NCBI GenBank assembly: GCA_037624485.1
Contig: JASJJC010000024.1
Coordinates: 17,702-81,701 of the forward strand
Length of the DNA stretch: 64,000 nucleotides
From: JAFMKE01 sp037624485
Lineage (GTDB): Bacteria > Bacteroidota > Bacteroidia > Chitinophagales > UBA8649
Direction: 5' to 3'
The position numbers were made by a program, and so were the translations under genes. Below the pieces are notes generated by a model. The model was not told the DNA's origin, did no database searches, and saw only the letters and a program-made list of their open reading frames with translations. This document shows, in pieces, positions 26,549 to 35,461 of the stretch (position 1 is its first letter; the number at the start of each line of letters is the position of its first letter).

Positions 26549-27170
26549 ATTAAATACCCTATTACTAGAAGCAATTAGAATCTTTGACATTAAGTTGTTT
26601 GATGTAGATTTTTATGAGTTAATCCTTAGATTAGGACTGAATCTAACTGTTGCATATTCAATTATTCATTTTGTTTATCAACCCACCCGGAAGGATAGTG
26701 AATACATTTTTACCTTCATGGTGTTTAGTCCTCTTATTTTCTTCGTTTGTAATCTTTTCAGCAATGCGGAACTAGACATAGGATTTGCTTTTGGCTTGTT
26801 TGCTGTTTTCTCTATACTTCGTTATCGAACTGCACAAATTCAGGTTAAAGAAATGACCTATATGTTTATTGTAATTGCAGTTGCTGTAATAAATGCCTTA
26901 GCAACAAAAAAAATTAGCTATGCTGAGCTGTTATTCACGAATGCTTTTATTATTTTCATTACTTATATTCTAGAGAGATACTTGGCAAATAGTGGAGTGA
27001 CTACGCAAACCATCCGATATGAAGTCATTGAGAATATTAAACCAGAAAACGAAGCTTTATTGCTTGAGGACTTACAAAAGAGAATCGGAAAGCCTATTAT
27101 ACGTTTTGATATTTTAGAAGTGGATTACATTAGAGATTCAGCAAGATTGAGAGTTGTTCACGAAAGATAG
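26541..27170 (+). CDS. DUF4956 integral membrane protein
   Basis: A 209-residue inner-membrane protein. Four to five hydrophobic segments occupy about residues 28-145, including 'GFAFGLFAVFSILRYRT', the most typical stretch of the DUF4956 family. A soluble C-terminal domain (about 155-209) follows with 'DLQKRIGKPIIRFDILEVDY'. The function is unknown; the tight link to the VTC gene (8-bp overlap) suggests it partners the polymerase, perhaps in translocating or anchoring polyphosphate, as the membrane subunits of yeast VTC do. That is inference from context. Confidence 0.85.
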   Translation: MIELNTLLLEAIRIFDIKLFDVDFYELILRLGLNLTVAYSIIHFVYQPTRKDSEYIFTFMVFSPLIFFVCNLFSNAELDIGFAFGLFAVFSILRYRTAQIQVKEMTYMFIVIAVAVINALATKKISYAELLFTNAFIIFITYILERYLANSGVTTQTIRYEVIENIKPENEALLLEDLQKRIGKPIIRFDILEVDYIRDSARLRVVHER

Positions 27171-27182
27171 ATTCAATAGTCA

Positions 27183-27812
27183 ATGAAAAAAATATTGATT
27201 TTGCTCTTAATCGCTTTCTGCGCGGAACAGTCTTTTTCCCAAGTCCAAACCGGCTTATGGAGTGGTATAGCTGTTGAGAAAAAAATAAATAAGCAATTTG
27301 AATTTAAGTTTGAGGAAGAAATCAGATTGAAAGACAACCTTAGCAAGCTGAATAGTTTATTAACTGAAACAGGTTTCACTTACAAGCCCAACAAATTTTA
27401 TCGTTTAGGATTAATTTATCGATTCACTTATTATACCAATGGATCTTTTGGAAATAGGCTGACATTAAGTAACCAATTTCGCTACAAAATTGAAGACTTT
27501 ACCCTAAACTATCGATTTAATGTCCAACAAGACTTCAACAGCAAAGATCCAATAGAATATAAAATTAGAAATAAGCTGCGGGTAGATTATAAATTTAATA
27601 AACACTGGGCAATAGGAATTGGAGGGGAGTTGTTTTATTCATTTTACTACAATAGAAATGTCTTAGATAGATACCGATTAAGTTTTGGTGCCAATCACAA
27701 CCTCAATAAACATCATCGTGTGGGCGCATCAATCATGTTCCAACAAGAAATAAATACCGCTAATCCAGATGCAGATGTTGTGCTTGGGATAAAATACAAG
27801 TATTCGTTTTAG
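27183..27812 (+). CDS. DUF2490 outer-membrane protein
   Basis: A 209-residue protein with a signal peptide ending near 'EQSFSQ'. The mature part is a set of amphipathic beta strands ending in an aromatic residue ('GIKYKYSF'), as for a small outer-membrane barrel. 'GLWSGIAVEKKINKQFEFKFEEEIRLKDN' and the repeated 'YKFNKHWAIGIGGELFYSFY' pattern match DUF2490 proteins. It starts 12 bp after the DUF4956 gene and is the last gene of the operon. Its presence gives the CotH/VTC operon a component in every cell-envelope layer. Confidence 0.82.
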   Translation: MKKILILLLIAFCAEQSFSQVQTGLWSGIAVEKKINKQFEFKFEEEIRLKDNLSKLNSLLTETGFTYKPNKFYRLGLIYRFTYYTNGSFGNRLTLSNQFRYKIEDFTLNYRFNVQQDFNSKDPIEYKIRNKLRVDYKFNKHWAIGIGGELFYSFYYNRNVLDRYRLSFGANHNLNKHHRVGASIMFQQEINTANPDADVVLGIKYKYSF

Positions 27813-27820
27813 ACGCTCAG

Positions 27821-30800
27821 CTAGCGAATAAGTTGGAAAGAACCTTTCTCTAATTCCTCTTTCTTGTTTTCTACAGAAAAATAGCTTAGGTGCCAAGTAT
27901 AAGTGCCTACCTCCTGGATGCTGCCAAGAAAAGAACCATCCCATGCTTGTTCCAGATCACTGGATTGAAATACCATTTCACCCCAGCGATTAAAAATGGA
28001 TAATTTGGCGGCATTGGCTCCAATACTTCTTAGAAAGAAAACATCATTTATGCCATCGTTGTTTGGTGAGAACGCCGTTGGAGCGATAACTAGTGTTTTG
28101 GGCTTTACACAAACCCTTAGTACCTGCTGATCAATGCAGCCACCCCCATTTACAATTTGTAATACCACTTCGAAAGTGCCCGTATCTTGATATTCATGAT
28201 AAAGATTGGCAAATGGCGTATAACTATTTCCTGTACCATCACCAAAACTCCATGCCCCAGAATCTCCACCGATACTTTGGTCAATAAAATAAAACTCCGG
28301 ATCTAATAAATCAAGGCATCGATCATTTGGAGAAGATAAAAAGTCAGCAATAATTTGACCAAAAGAAGGTATTTGAATAGAATTTGATTGCACACAGCCG
28401 GTATTCTGATCTATGACATGCACATCATAAAATCGTCCTGCTATACCTGGTATGCTATCTAAACTCAATGCACTATCCTGATTCCATTCGATAGCATAAA
28501 GCCCTGGTGGATTTGGTATAACTTTAAGCCAACCTTGCTCACCATAGCAAACAGCATCACTCGAGTCGAATTGTAATTCAAAGCTAGGATAAACATTTAC
28601 TATTATGCTTGCACTTACTTCATCGCTACAGCCATCATTTAGCGTTACTGTGTAGGTATTGTTTGAGTCAACCTGAAAAACTATTTCAGAGGAACCGCCT
28701 AAATTATTATCCCAATCAAAGGAATAATTTAAAAAATCGCCTCCAAGTGCCTCTGCAGAAATCCTAAGATATTCCCCTTGGCATACACTTGTATCCGAAT
28801 AAGAAACAGTAATCTTTAAGGTATCCAATACTTGAATAGATTTAGAATTATTGATTGCACACTCACCCGAACCTATAGTGTAGTTTATTGTATGAACTCC
28901 GGAACCAACAACAATAGGATTAAGTATTGAATCCGAACTTGCTCCACTCCATACTCCACCTAAGGGATTGGCTACTAGCAAAAAGTTAGTATCTGCAAAG
29001 CACCATAACTCAGGTAATCCAGTAAGGTTAACTGCCGGTAGGCTATCGACGCGTATATCCATATAATAGATACATGAATCCGGTGTTAAATAGCTTATTG
29101 AATGCACGCCCACTCCTGCTATTACCGGCAAAAATGTTCCTGCTATTGGGTTTACAATTCCATCACCATTCCAAAAGCCCCCGGGGACCATTGCTTCAAG
29201 ATCGAAAGCTGAGTGTTCCAGGCATATGGAAGTGTCACTTAACATGGGGTCAGGAAATAAGGTTACCAAGGTACTGTCCAAACAAGTATTGGCTAAATAG
29301 TACAAATAATGATTTCCCGTCCCGGCGATACTCGGAGAAAAGGTGCCGTTAGCATTCGGATTAGTTATCCCATTACCGCTCCAAGCGCCTCCCCCTGGCG
29401 ATCGTTGAGTATTTGAATAATTAAGTGTTAAGTCACTATCATAATTACAAAAAGACCCCAAAGGAGAATATCCAATGACTGTATTTCTCCCATAAATTTG
29501 GATGGAATCACCGCAGCCATTTAAAGTGTAAGTGAGGTAAGTATTAAAGTTATTCCCTCCATTAAACCCCGGATCAAATATACCTAAGATGGAATCTATT
29601 ACCCCTGCACCAGTCCAAACTCCTCCGAGAGGATTACCAGCAAGACTAAAAGGAGCTTCTGCAGGACATACGGTCATATTTGAACCCGCATCAATATCAA
29701 TAACCGTCATGCGCAAAGTATCCGAGCAACTCCCATAGGTATAAATCAATTCGTGCGTACCCGATCCAGCTATTGCTGCATCGAATCTACACCAATACCA
29801 ATTCGTGACCCCAGGACCCGTCCATGTTCCACCCTTAGGATTAAAAACAGGCGTAAATCGATCACTATTAATACAAACGGTGTCATCAGCTTGAATCGTT
29901 GCTGTACCCACTGTAATGATTTTGGTTCTATTGGTACAAGGTGGATTTGAATAGATAACATTGTGAACACCGAGGCCCGCAAGAACTGGATTGAACGTGC
30001 CCACGAGTGAATCTGTAATTCCATTTCCAGTGAATACTCCACCGGGATTATTTGTCCATATATTGAAAGGAGGACTACCTGGGCAAACTAGTTTATTGGT
30101 TGCTCCAACACTCATTGGGTTAACTGTTATTTCCATGGAATCAATGCAGCCCCCATTATTATAATAAATAGTTTTAACTCCTGTTCCACACCACCCCGGG
30201 TGAAAAATACCTGCTAAAGTATCATTCCCAAAACAGGGTCCATCCCAATATCCCGAATTCGGCACGGCATCTAAATCTACATTAGGGTCTGATTGACAAA
30301 TCGTAAAATTTGCTGGTAGAACAGCTGGGGGTATCACTTCGACAATCACTTGAACAAAACCCGCTGGTGCTCCTGCCCCGTCGGTCACTGTGCAGGTATA
30401 GATGGTATTTGAAAGCGGACAAATGATATGTGGACCTGCAGATGCTGGCAAGCCATTATTCCAAGTATAGTTATAACTTCCATCTCCTCCCGATGCTACT
30501 GCTTCAAGAGTAGTGCAAGTTCCCGTACAAATGATAGTATCTGGTGATTGTATTTCTACAGATATAGGACAATCATTAACCGTAAAATTTCCGAATGCAG
30601 TCAATTGCCACAGACTATCACATGCATCTAAGAAATCACTTGAAAATTGTAGGGTATAATTGCCATTGGCGTTTAAGCCGGGAGCAAAATCCACTTGCAC
30701 AGTATTGCTCGTTCCATTTGAACAATTTATTGGCGTAATTGAAGTAACGGACTGATTAGATGGCCCAAAAATGTTAAAACTTCCAGCGTTCACTGCAGAA

Positions 30801-31321
30801 CAAACTACATCTTGATCCAAGGTAAGCGTAAAACTGTTCGTATTGCATAATGGGTTAGGTATTGGGGCAAAAGTAGGGTTAGCAGGAGTATTTATAATAC
30901 TTACCCAAGATGCCTGCCATCCTTCACATGCAACGGAAGCATCACTCACAAAATGTACGGTCAAACAACCACTGGTGGCGATGATTGGTGGAATATTGAC
31001 AATACCTGAATAAGAAATACCAATTTGAGGTGAACTTAAATCAGGGCCATCATAAAAGGTGATAAAATCTAAATTCAACTCTGAACAAAATGAAGCAAAA
31101 CTTAAGACTATAGAGTCCGCTCCATTTGGACAAATAGAAAAAGTATAATCCTCATTGTGTCCATAAAATGAGGGACTTACACTATTGCCTGCATCGCTAT
31201 CAGTAAAATTAGCAAAACAATCATTTACTGTGGCATTTGATATAGAATAGCTTTGTGCATGGATATTTAAAACACCAAGCATCGCTAAAGAAAGAATAAT
31301 ATGTCGAAGTAACGATCTCAT
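27821..31321 (-). CDS. Giant CUB-domain surface protein with CHU_C (gliding-type) C-terminus
   Basis: A 1166-residue secreted protein. After the signal peptide (cut near 'NIHAQ') a CUB domain fills about 25-145 ('FITFYDGPDLSSP', 'LTVHFVSDASVACEGW'). Then come an Ig-like region and seven imperfect repeats of about 70-80 residues built on GGxWxGxGI...GxFxPxxAGxGxHxxxY. A PKD-like domain ('WSFGDGTGNSYTP') and the CHU_C domain ('APTAFSPNNDGINDVF' to 'KGSFQLIR') end it. CHU_C is a known type B T9SS signal, so the protein is probably a cell-surface adhesin or matrix protein. Its ATG overlaps the previous stop (TAATG), placing it at the end of the DUF1501 operon. Confidence 0.88.
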   Translation of the reverse strand: MRSLLRHIILSLAMLGVLNIHAQSYSISNATVNDCFANFTDSDAGNSVSPSFYGHNEDYTFSICPNGADSIVLSFASFCSELNLDFITFYDGPDLSSPQIGISYSGIVNIPPIIATSGCLTVHFVSDASVACEGWQASWVSIINTPANPTFAPIPNPLCNTNSFTLTLDQDVVCSAVNAGSFNIFGPSNQSVTSITPINCSNGTSNTVQVDFAPGLNANGNYTLQFSSDFLDACDSLWQLTAFGNFTVNDCPISVEIQSPDTIICTGTCTTLEAVASGGDGSYNYTWNNGLPASAGPHIICPLSNTIYTCTVTDGAGAPAGFVQVIVEVIPPAVLPANFTICQSDPNVDLDAVPNSGYWDGPCFGNDTLAGIFHPGWCGTGVKTIYYNNGGCIDSMEITVNPMSVGATNKLVCPGSPPFNIWTNNPGGVFTGNGITDSLVGTFNPVLAGLGVHNVIYSNPPCTNRTKIITVGTATIQADDTVCINSDRFTPVFNPKGGTWTGPGVTNWYWCRFDAAIAGSGTHELIYTYGSCSDTLRMTVIDIDAGSNMTVCPAEAPFSLAGNPLGGVWTGAGVIDSILGIFDPGFNGGNNFNTYLTYTLNGCGDSIQIYGRNTVIGYSPLGSFCNYDSDLTLNYSNTQRSPGGGAWSGNGITNPNANGTFSPSIAGTGNHYLYYLANTCLDSTLVTLFPDPMLSDTSICLEHSAFDLEAMVPGGFWNGDGIVNPIAGTFLPVIAGVGVHSISYLTPDSCIYYMDIRVDSLPAVNLTGLPELWCFADTNFLLVANPLGGVWSGASSDSILNPIVVGSGVHTINYTIGSGECAINNSKSIQVLDTLKITVSYSDTSVCQGEYLRISAEALGGDFLNYSFDWDNNLGGSSEIVFQVDSNNTYTVTLNDGCSDEVSASIIVNVYPSFELQFDSSDAVCYGEQGWLKVIPNPPGLYAIEWNQDSALSLDSIPGIAGRFYDVHVIDQNTGCVQSNSIQIPSFGQIIADFLSSPNDRCLDLLDPEFYFIDQSIGGDSGAWSFGDGTGNSYTPFANLYHEYQDTGTFEVVLQIVNGGGCIDQQVLRVCVKPKTLVIAPTAFSPNNDGINDVFFLRSIGANAAKLSIFNRWGEMVFQSSDLEQAWDGSFLGSIQEVGTYTWHLSYFSVENKKEELEKGSFQLIR

Positions 31322-31761
31322 TATTCTAAAATGGTTACCATGGGAGTTTCTATCTCATTACTATAATTTCCAGCTCTATCTTTTAACCATAATTTGTAGC
31401 TTGTTACTTCCTGTGGTCCTGCACCCAATCGAAAGGTGTTTGGCAGTATAATATCAAATTCACCCACAATATGGACCCTTGCATCTAATGGGGCCAATGG
31501 AGGGATAAAGAATCGATCAGGATTTAGAAGGCGAGCATCTAATAGCCACAAGGATAAAGAGTCCGCATTCGGATAACCGATATCTCCATCGATATCCTCA
31601 TATTCTATGGTAAATACAATTGAATCTGTAAATTCTGTAACGGTAGTCGGTTGCACCCCAATCAAACGAATAGTAGGTGGATTATTTGCATCATCCTCTT
31701 CCTTGCAAGACTGAAATGTCAGCAATAAAATTAAGCTTGATATAAGGAATATTCTTCTCAG
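31321..31761 (-). CDS. Short lipoprotein with no standard start codon
   Basis: The obvious ORF from a TTG at 31725 begins only six residues before the lipobox cysteine, too short for a signal peptide. Reading upstream in frame gives 'RRIFLISSLILLLTFQSC', a perfect lipoprotein signal, but with only CTG (31761) or ATA codons available before the in-frame TAA of the preceding gene (31771-31773). I therefore place the start at CTG 31761, with ATA at 31770 as an alternative. The mature part (about 125 residues) is one beta-sandwich-like domain with 'EDIDGDIGYPNADSL', resembling bacterial Ig-like or cadherin-like modules. Function unknown; probably a partner of the surface protein that follows. Confidence 0.65.
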   Translation of the reverse strand: MRRIFLISSLILLLTFQSCKEEDDANNPPTIRLIGVQPTTVTEFTDSIVFTIEYEDIDGDIGYPNADSLSLWLLDARLLNPDRFFIPPLAPLDARVHIVGEFDIILPNTFRLGAGPQEVTSYKLWLKDRAGNYSNEIETPMVTILE

Positions 31762-31770
31762 GGTAAATAT

Positions 31771-32718
31771 TTAAAGTAGTTTAAAGGAATAGTATTGTTT
31801 AATATGTTCCATCGAATAAACTCCAGGAAGATCGCCTGCGCCATTATCCCCATCATCTACCTTGATGTTCAGAAACAAGCGCTGATTTTGAGACCAAAGT
31901 CCTAATGGATTATTAATTGTAAATTTAAATTGATAAGGAATCATTGTTGCTGAGTAACCCATAAAATTTTGAGCATTAATGAACTGAAGCGTATCATTGC
32001 TGGCTAAGGAAAAATCATCTGCTGATATAGAAATTTGTATATCGTTTAGGATGAAATCATTGCCTGGTGTCTCCCTGTCATCAATTGCTAGATACAAATC
32101 GACAGACGGTGTGCCGTTTGGTATCTCTATAACCCCTTCTATGTTTCTACTTAAAGGAGTTAAATTGCCGGTTTTCGTTATCATAAAACCTAAAAGTTGG
32201 GGTTTAAAATTAAGGGATTGACTGGCGTTGCCGAATACATCTTTTGCACCGTCATTTATCCAATCTCTTAAATTCTGGATATAGCTTGCCTTGTTATTTT
32301 CCCAATCACTATTCGGGTCTACTGCCAGTGGCATAACACCTGAATTGCCACCGATATCCACGGTTAGTCTTTCCATGATGATGGATTGATTCGCATTACC
32401 GGGTAGAACCCTATAATCCAATGGGTTGGATGGGTTTTGCTTGATGATATTATGATAAACCAATGAGTAATAAGTACTTTCTATGGTTCGAAAATCTGGT
32501 TCAAAGGTCCCATCATGACACCCCGAATTCGCGCAAGTTGGTTTAAAAATATTTTGCTGAAGCCCTTCAATGCTGCTTGGTTCTAGGTAGATAGTTTGTA
32601 TGCTATCGTTGAGATCATTCCCGTCGAATGGATTAGGTGGCAAATCGTCTTTGCCACATGCCTGCATAAGCGCTATAAAAAAACCAGCCAAAAAGATATG
32701 AGTAGATAATTTCAGCAT
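31771..32718 (-). CDS. Lipoprotein with c-type-cytochrome-like CX4CH motif
   Basis: A 315-residue lipoprotein (lipobox 'LMQAC', Cys about 21). The N-terminal part resembles the high-potential cytochrome-like domains found with DUF1501/DUF1549 genes: 'IFKPTCANSGCHDGTFEPDF' carries C-x4-C-H instead of the usual CxxCH, 'YRVLPGNANQSIIMERL' is the typical 'vxPGxpexSxLxxrl' segment, and 'MPL' follows as a possible distal ligand. The C-terminal half is beta-rich with no family I recognise. Whether haem is bound is open, given the two extra residues in the motif. It lies 3 bp after the DUF1501 gene. Confidence 0.75.
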   Translation of the reverse strand: MLKLSTHIFLAGFFIALMQACGKDDLPPNPFDGNDLNDSIQTIYLEPSSIEGLQQNIFKPTCANSGCHDGTFEPDFRTIESTYYSLVYHNIIKQNPSNPLDYRVLPGNANQSIIMERLTVDIGGNSGVMPLAVDPNSDWENNKASYIQNLRDWINDGAKDVFGNASQSLNFKPQLLGFMITKTGNLTPLSRNIEGVIEIPNGTPSVDLYLAIDDRETPGNDFILNDIQISISADDFSLASNDTLQFINAQNFMGYSATMIPYQFKFTINNPLGLWSQNQRLFLNIKVDDGDNGAGDLPGVYSMEHIKQYYSFKLL

Positions 32719-32721
32719 AAA

Positions 32722-34065
32722 TTAAATTCTATCAAAAAATGAAACAGCATCATTACTTACTAAACCTTCCCCTTGAACTTGTGATTTTATACCTAAAATT
32801 TCTGCCATAGTTAACACACAATCTGATATGTCACCAATAGGATTGCTTTCACTTCCAACGGATAAATTCGCATCAACCCCAGGACCTGCTATCAAACTAA
32901 ATATTCTGGTAGAATTTAAATCGCTATGGTCATAGGCTAACCAATCATTTTGATCTAATATACTGTTGGGATCCAAATTTCGACCATGTTCGGGACAAGC
33001 TATTAAGTAGGTGTTCCCTGCCATTTCAGGAATCTGAGTTTGAATGTAATTCCATAAATGCCCTACTGCATGATCTGCTCGATGCAGATTCTTTAGGTAA
33101 GAAGAAAAATTATCGTGCCCTTGATCCACCGCATTCATATTGACAACGGTAATTTTGGGCTTAAACCATTTCAATACCTCGCAAGTATAACCAACCGTTT
33201 GCAGATCATTATTGTCACTCACAGGAGGATGAGCAATTGCACCGGCATTCTTCTTAAAGAATGTTTCTCTTATAAACTGCTTGATGTCATGTTTCTCTTC
33301 AATGGTATTTTCTATACCCCCAAAATCATCACTCTCTGTATTATAGGCATTATTCAAGAAATTTTGCATTTCATATATTTTGCCAAGCTCTTCATCAGGA
33401 TGATAGACTTTCGCATACTGAATATGTTCGTCACCTTCAGCACCGAATGTGACACTAGGAGATAGGAAATTTGCGCCAAAATCAACCCCAAAATCAGGAT
33501 GATTACTGTGGTTTAACAAAGGTGTCGAATTACCTATACCATTTCCTATAAACCAGGTTTCGGTGGCCTTCAAATTCATAAACTTTCGAGCGTATTCAAA
33601 AATAGTAGGCATTGCCGGTCGTTGACGTAAACCTTGATTGACAAACTTTGAACCTGTCATAAGCGATACCAAACCACTATAATGGCCAACTCCCGCAGCT
33701 TTCACCTCTTTAAATAGGGTTCCTTGTGATTGCAAGGATTGAGACAATATGGTAGGAATAGGCTGAGAACCAGCTAAGCCGCTCGCCGGATCAATCCCAT
33801 ATACAATTTTATCTGTTGGACTTGCGCCATTCAGCATATTGTACATTATATTTCCTTCGTATGCACTCCCTACTAAACCCTGACTATCCGTAAGATATCT
33901 CTGCAACACAGATTCCTGCTGTCGAACGCCTCCGGCGAATGCTACAAATACAATGTGCGGTCCGCCGCCGCTTTGAGGCAGAGGTGCTCCTTTTAAGAGG
34001 TATGGTGATACGGCCGACGCTAATGTAGCAGCCGTCACTTTTTTAATAAATTCTCTTCTTTTCAT
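32722..34065 (-). CDS. DUF1501-family protein with Tat signal
   Basis: A 447-residue protein with a twin-arginine-type signal ('KRREFIKKVTAATLASA'), so it is probably exported folded. The body matches the DUF1501 family, which has an alkaline-phosphatase/sulfatase-like fold: 'HIVFVAFAGGVRQQESVL' near 35-52, 'TVVNMNAVDQGHDNFSSYLKNLH' (about 310-332), and 'TYLIACPEHGRNLDPN' (about 350-365). The DxGHDxF segment carries likely metal ligands, but enzymatic activity for this family is not established. It sits between DUF1549-like lipoproteins upstream and a cytochrome-like lipoprotein downstream, the usual company of DUF1501 genes. Confidence 0.85.
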   Translation of the reverse strand: MKRREFIKKVTAATLASAVSPYLLKGAPLPQSGGGPHIVFVAFAGGVRQQESVLQRYLTDSQGLVGSAYEGNIMYNMLNGASPTDKIVYGIDPASGLAGSQPIPTILSQSLQSQGTLFKEVKAAGVGHYSGLVSLMTGSKFVNQGLRQRPAMPTIFEYARKFMNLKATETWFIGNGIGNSTPLLNHSNHPDFGVDFGANFLSPSVTFGAEGDEHIQYAKVYHPDEELGKIYEMQNFLNNAYNTESDDFGGIENTIEEKHDIKQFIRETFFKKNAGAIAHPPVSDNNDLQTVGYTCEVLKWFKPKITVVNMNAVDQGHDNFSSYLKNLHRADHAVGHLWNYIQTQIPEMAGNTYLIACPEHGRNLDPNSILDQNDWLAYDHSDLNSTRIFSLIAGPGVDANLSVGSESNPIGDISDCVLTMAEILGIKSQVQGEGLVSNDAVSFFDRI

Positions 34066-34078
34066 TGTAATAAACTAA

Positions 34079-34564
34079 TTAATAAAAGAATGATTCGTCC
34101 GAAATTGCAAAAGCAAAATAAACCAACTCTGGCGTAATATCTGTATTATTTTCTAAGTAGTTTTTCATGTATTCCAGCTCCAATTGAGAAGGTGGTCGGA
34201 CATAAAATCTTTCGTAGGTCTCAATGATAAATTGATCCAAATCGGCACGCATGTCCGTATAAGTAGGCAAAATAACTTGCGGATCATTCATGTAGCTTGA
34301 AATTATCAATTCATAGGCTAGACGCTTATCTCCAATTGAACGAAGCAAGCGCTCGATTTCTACTTGATCTGCAGTAGAAATAGCTTGTTGGAATAAATTG
34401 ACATACAAGACCGCAATATATTGAGCGGGAGTTTTTTGTTTATCCTTATTCACACTAGGTGTTAAGATATCTGTCGACTTTAATCCATATTTTACTGGAT
34501 CATCTTTCCTACACCCAGAAAGCACAGTTAATACAAGCAATAATATGACAACTATTTTTTTCAC
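34079..34564 (-). CDS. Small lipoprotein of the DUF1501 operon
   Basis: A 161-residue lipoprotein (signal 'KKIVVILLLVLTVLSGC', Cys 18). The mature part is helical. The C-terminal stretch 'YERFYVRPPSQLELEYMKNYL' resembles the 'FxRxPxxxE' helices of DUF1549/DUF1553-type proteins, and also echoes the neighbouring larger lipoprotein. The gene starts 3 bp after that neighbour's stop and ends 13 bp before the DUF1501 gene. I infer that this pair of lipoproteins does the job of the single large DUF1549/DUF1553 partner seen in Planctomycetota. No catalytic motif is visible. Confidence 0.75.
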   Translation of the reverse strand: MKKIVVILLLVLTVLSGCRKDDPVKYGLKSTDILTPSVNKDKQKTPAQYIAVLYVNLFQQAISTADQVEIERLLRSIGDKRLAYELIISSYMNDPQVILPTYTDMRADLDQFIIETYERFYVRPPSQLELEYMKNYLENNTDITPELVYFAFAISDESFFY

Positions 34565-34567
34565 TTT

Positions 34568-35461
34568 TTAAAAATTTGCGTATTCATTAGTAATCATAAT
34601 CTGTATTTGAAGCTCTTGGAAATTTTTATCTGAAGCAAAATAGCTCATATGATACTGAATCTCTGCTGCTGAAGGGTCCCTGACCAACAAGCTCTGGTAA
34701 GCCCATATAATGAGCCCTTCATAGAATTGAGAAGATGAGGACATTATTTCCATGAACTCTCCCCTATTCGTTCCTGGCAGTCCAACGATAATACCAGACA
34801 CATTATTTTCAATCATCTCGAATGAAACATCATATTCCTGTTGGGTTGGAAAGCGATAGAACAAATCGTAAAATGTTGCATTTACAAAATTAAAGGTATT
34901 CATGTTGATGATGTCATAGACATAATTATCAATCATTCTATAAAAAACTTCTTGAATGCCTATTGAATCTTTCATGTAGTTTTGTGGGATGGCTAAAACT
35001 GCATCTATCTCATTCACTTGATCCCTATGATAAGCTGCATTTGCGGAATCTCCTGAAGCCATTGCAGCTTGCATGGAATTCACAAAATTATTTCTATCCT
35101 CTAGAAGGTAGTCATTCTCAACACCCTCTATCATACGAGCTTTTACCACTTCAAACAATCGATAATAATAGGCGCGTTGATAGCTCGAATCGCCTGGAAT
35201 TAAGGTAATATCACTTTGCAATTTTTCGATTAAACTTCTTCGAGCTTCTTCGCTAAGCTCAGCATTTTGAAGAGTTGTTAACTCGAGTGCCATTTCAGTA
35301 TCTAATGGTTCTCGACCGATTAAATCAATAAATACTCTATTGATATAATTCTCCACTTGAAGCGTAGATATATAAGTGTTGTCTACAGGGTCATTATCTG
35401 GTATAAATATTTCTTCCTTCTCACAAGCGCTGAAAGCAAGAAGTAAAAGAAAAGTTAAAAT
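34568..35461 (-). CDS. DUF1549-like lipoprotein with apparent non-canonical start
   Basis: The longest frame with a standard start begins at GTG 35356 ('ENYINRVFIDLIGREPLDTE'), but coding clearly extends upstream: the same frame encodes 'LTFLLLLAFSACEKEE', a lipoprotein signal and lipobox, back to an in-frame TAG near 35500. There is no ATG, GTG or TTG between that stop and the cysteine; only ATT (35461) and ATC (35479) are plausible. I use ATT 35461. The mature protein (about 285 residues) is helical; 'VFIDLIGREPLDTEM' matches the start of DUF1549-type domains, and 'YDLFYRFPTQQEY' and 'QSLLVRDPSAAEIQYH' repeat the idea. First gene of the DUF1501 operon. Confidence 0.7.
   Translation of the reverse strand: MLTFLLLLAFSACEKEEIFIPDNDPVDNTYISTLQVENYINRVFIDLIGREPLDTEMALELTTLQNAELSEEARRSLIEKLQSDITLIPGDSSYQRAYYYRLFEVVKARMIEGVENDYLLEDRNNFVNSMQAAMASGDSANAAYHRDQVNEIDAVLAIPQNYMKDSIGIQEVFYRMIDNYVYDIINMNTFNFVNATFYDLFYRFPTQQEYDVSFEMIENNVSGIIVGLPGTNRGEFMEIMSSSSQFYEGLIIWAYQSLLVRDPSAAEIQYHMSYFASDKNFQELQIQIMITNEYANF

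Noticed and set aside
27821..31321. Repeats in the surface-protein genes considered as CRISPR or mobile repeats
   Set aside because: They are in-frame protein-domain repeats with diverged DNA and no regular short repeat-spacer pattern.
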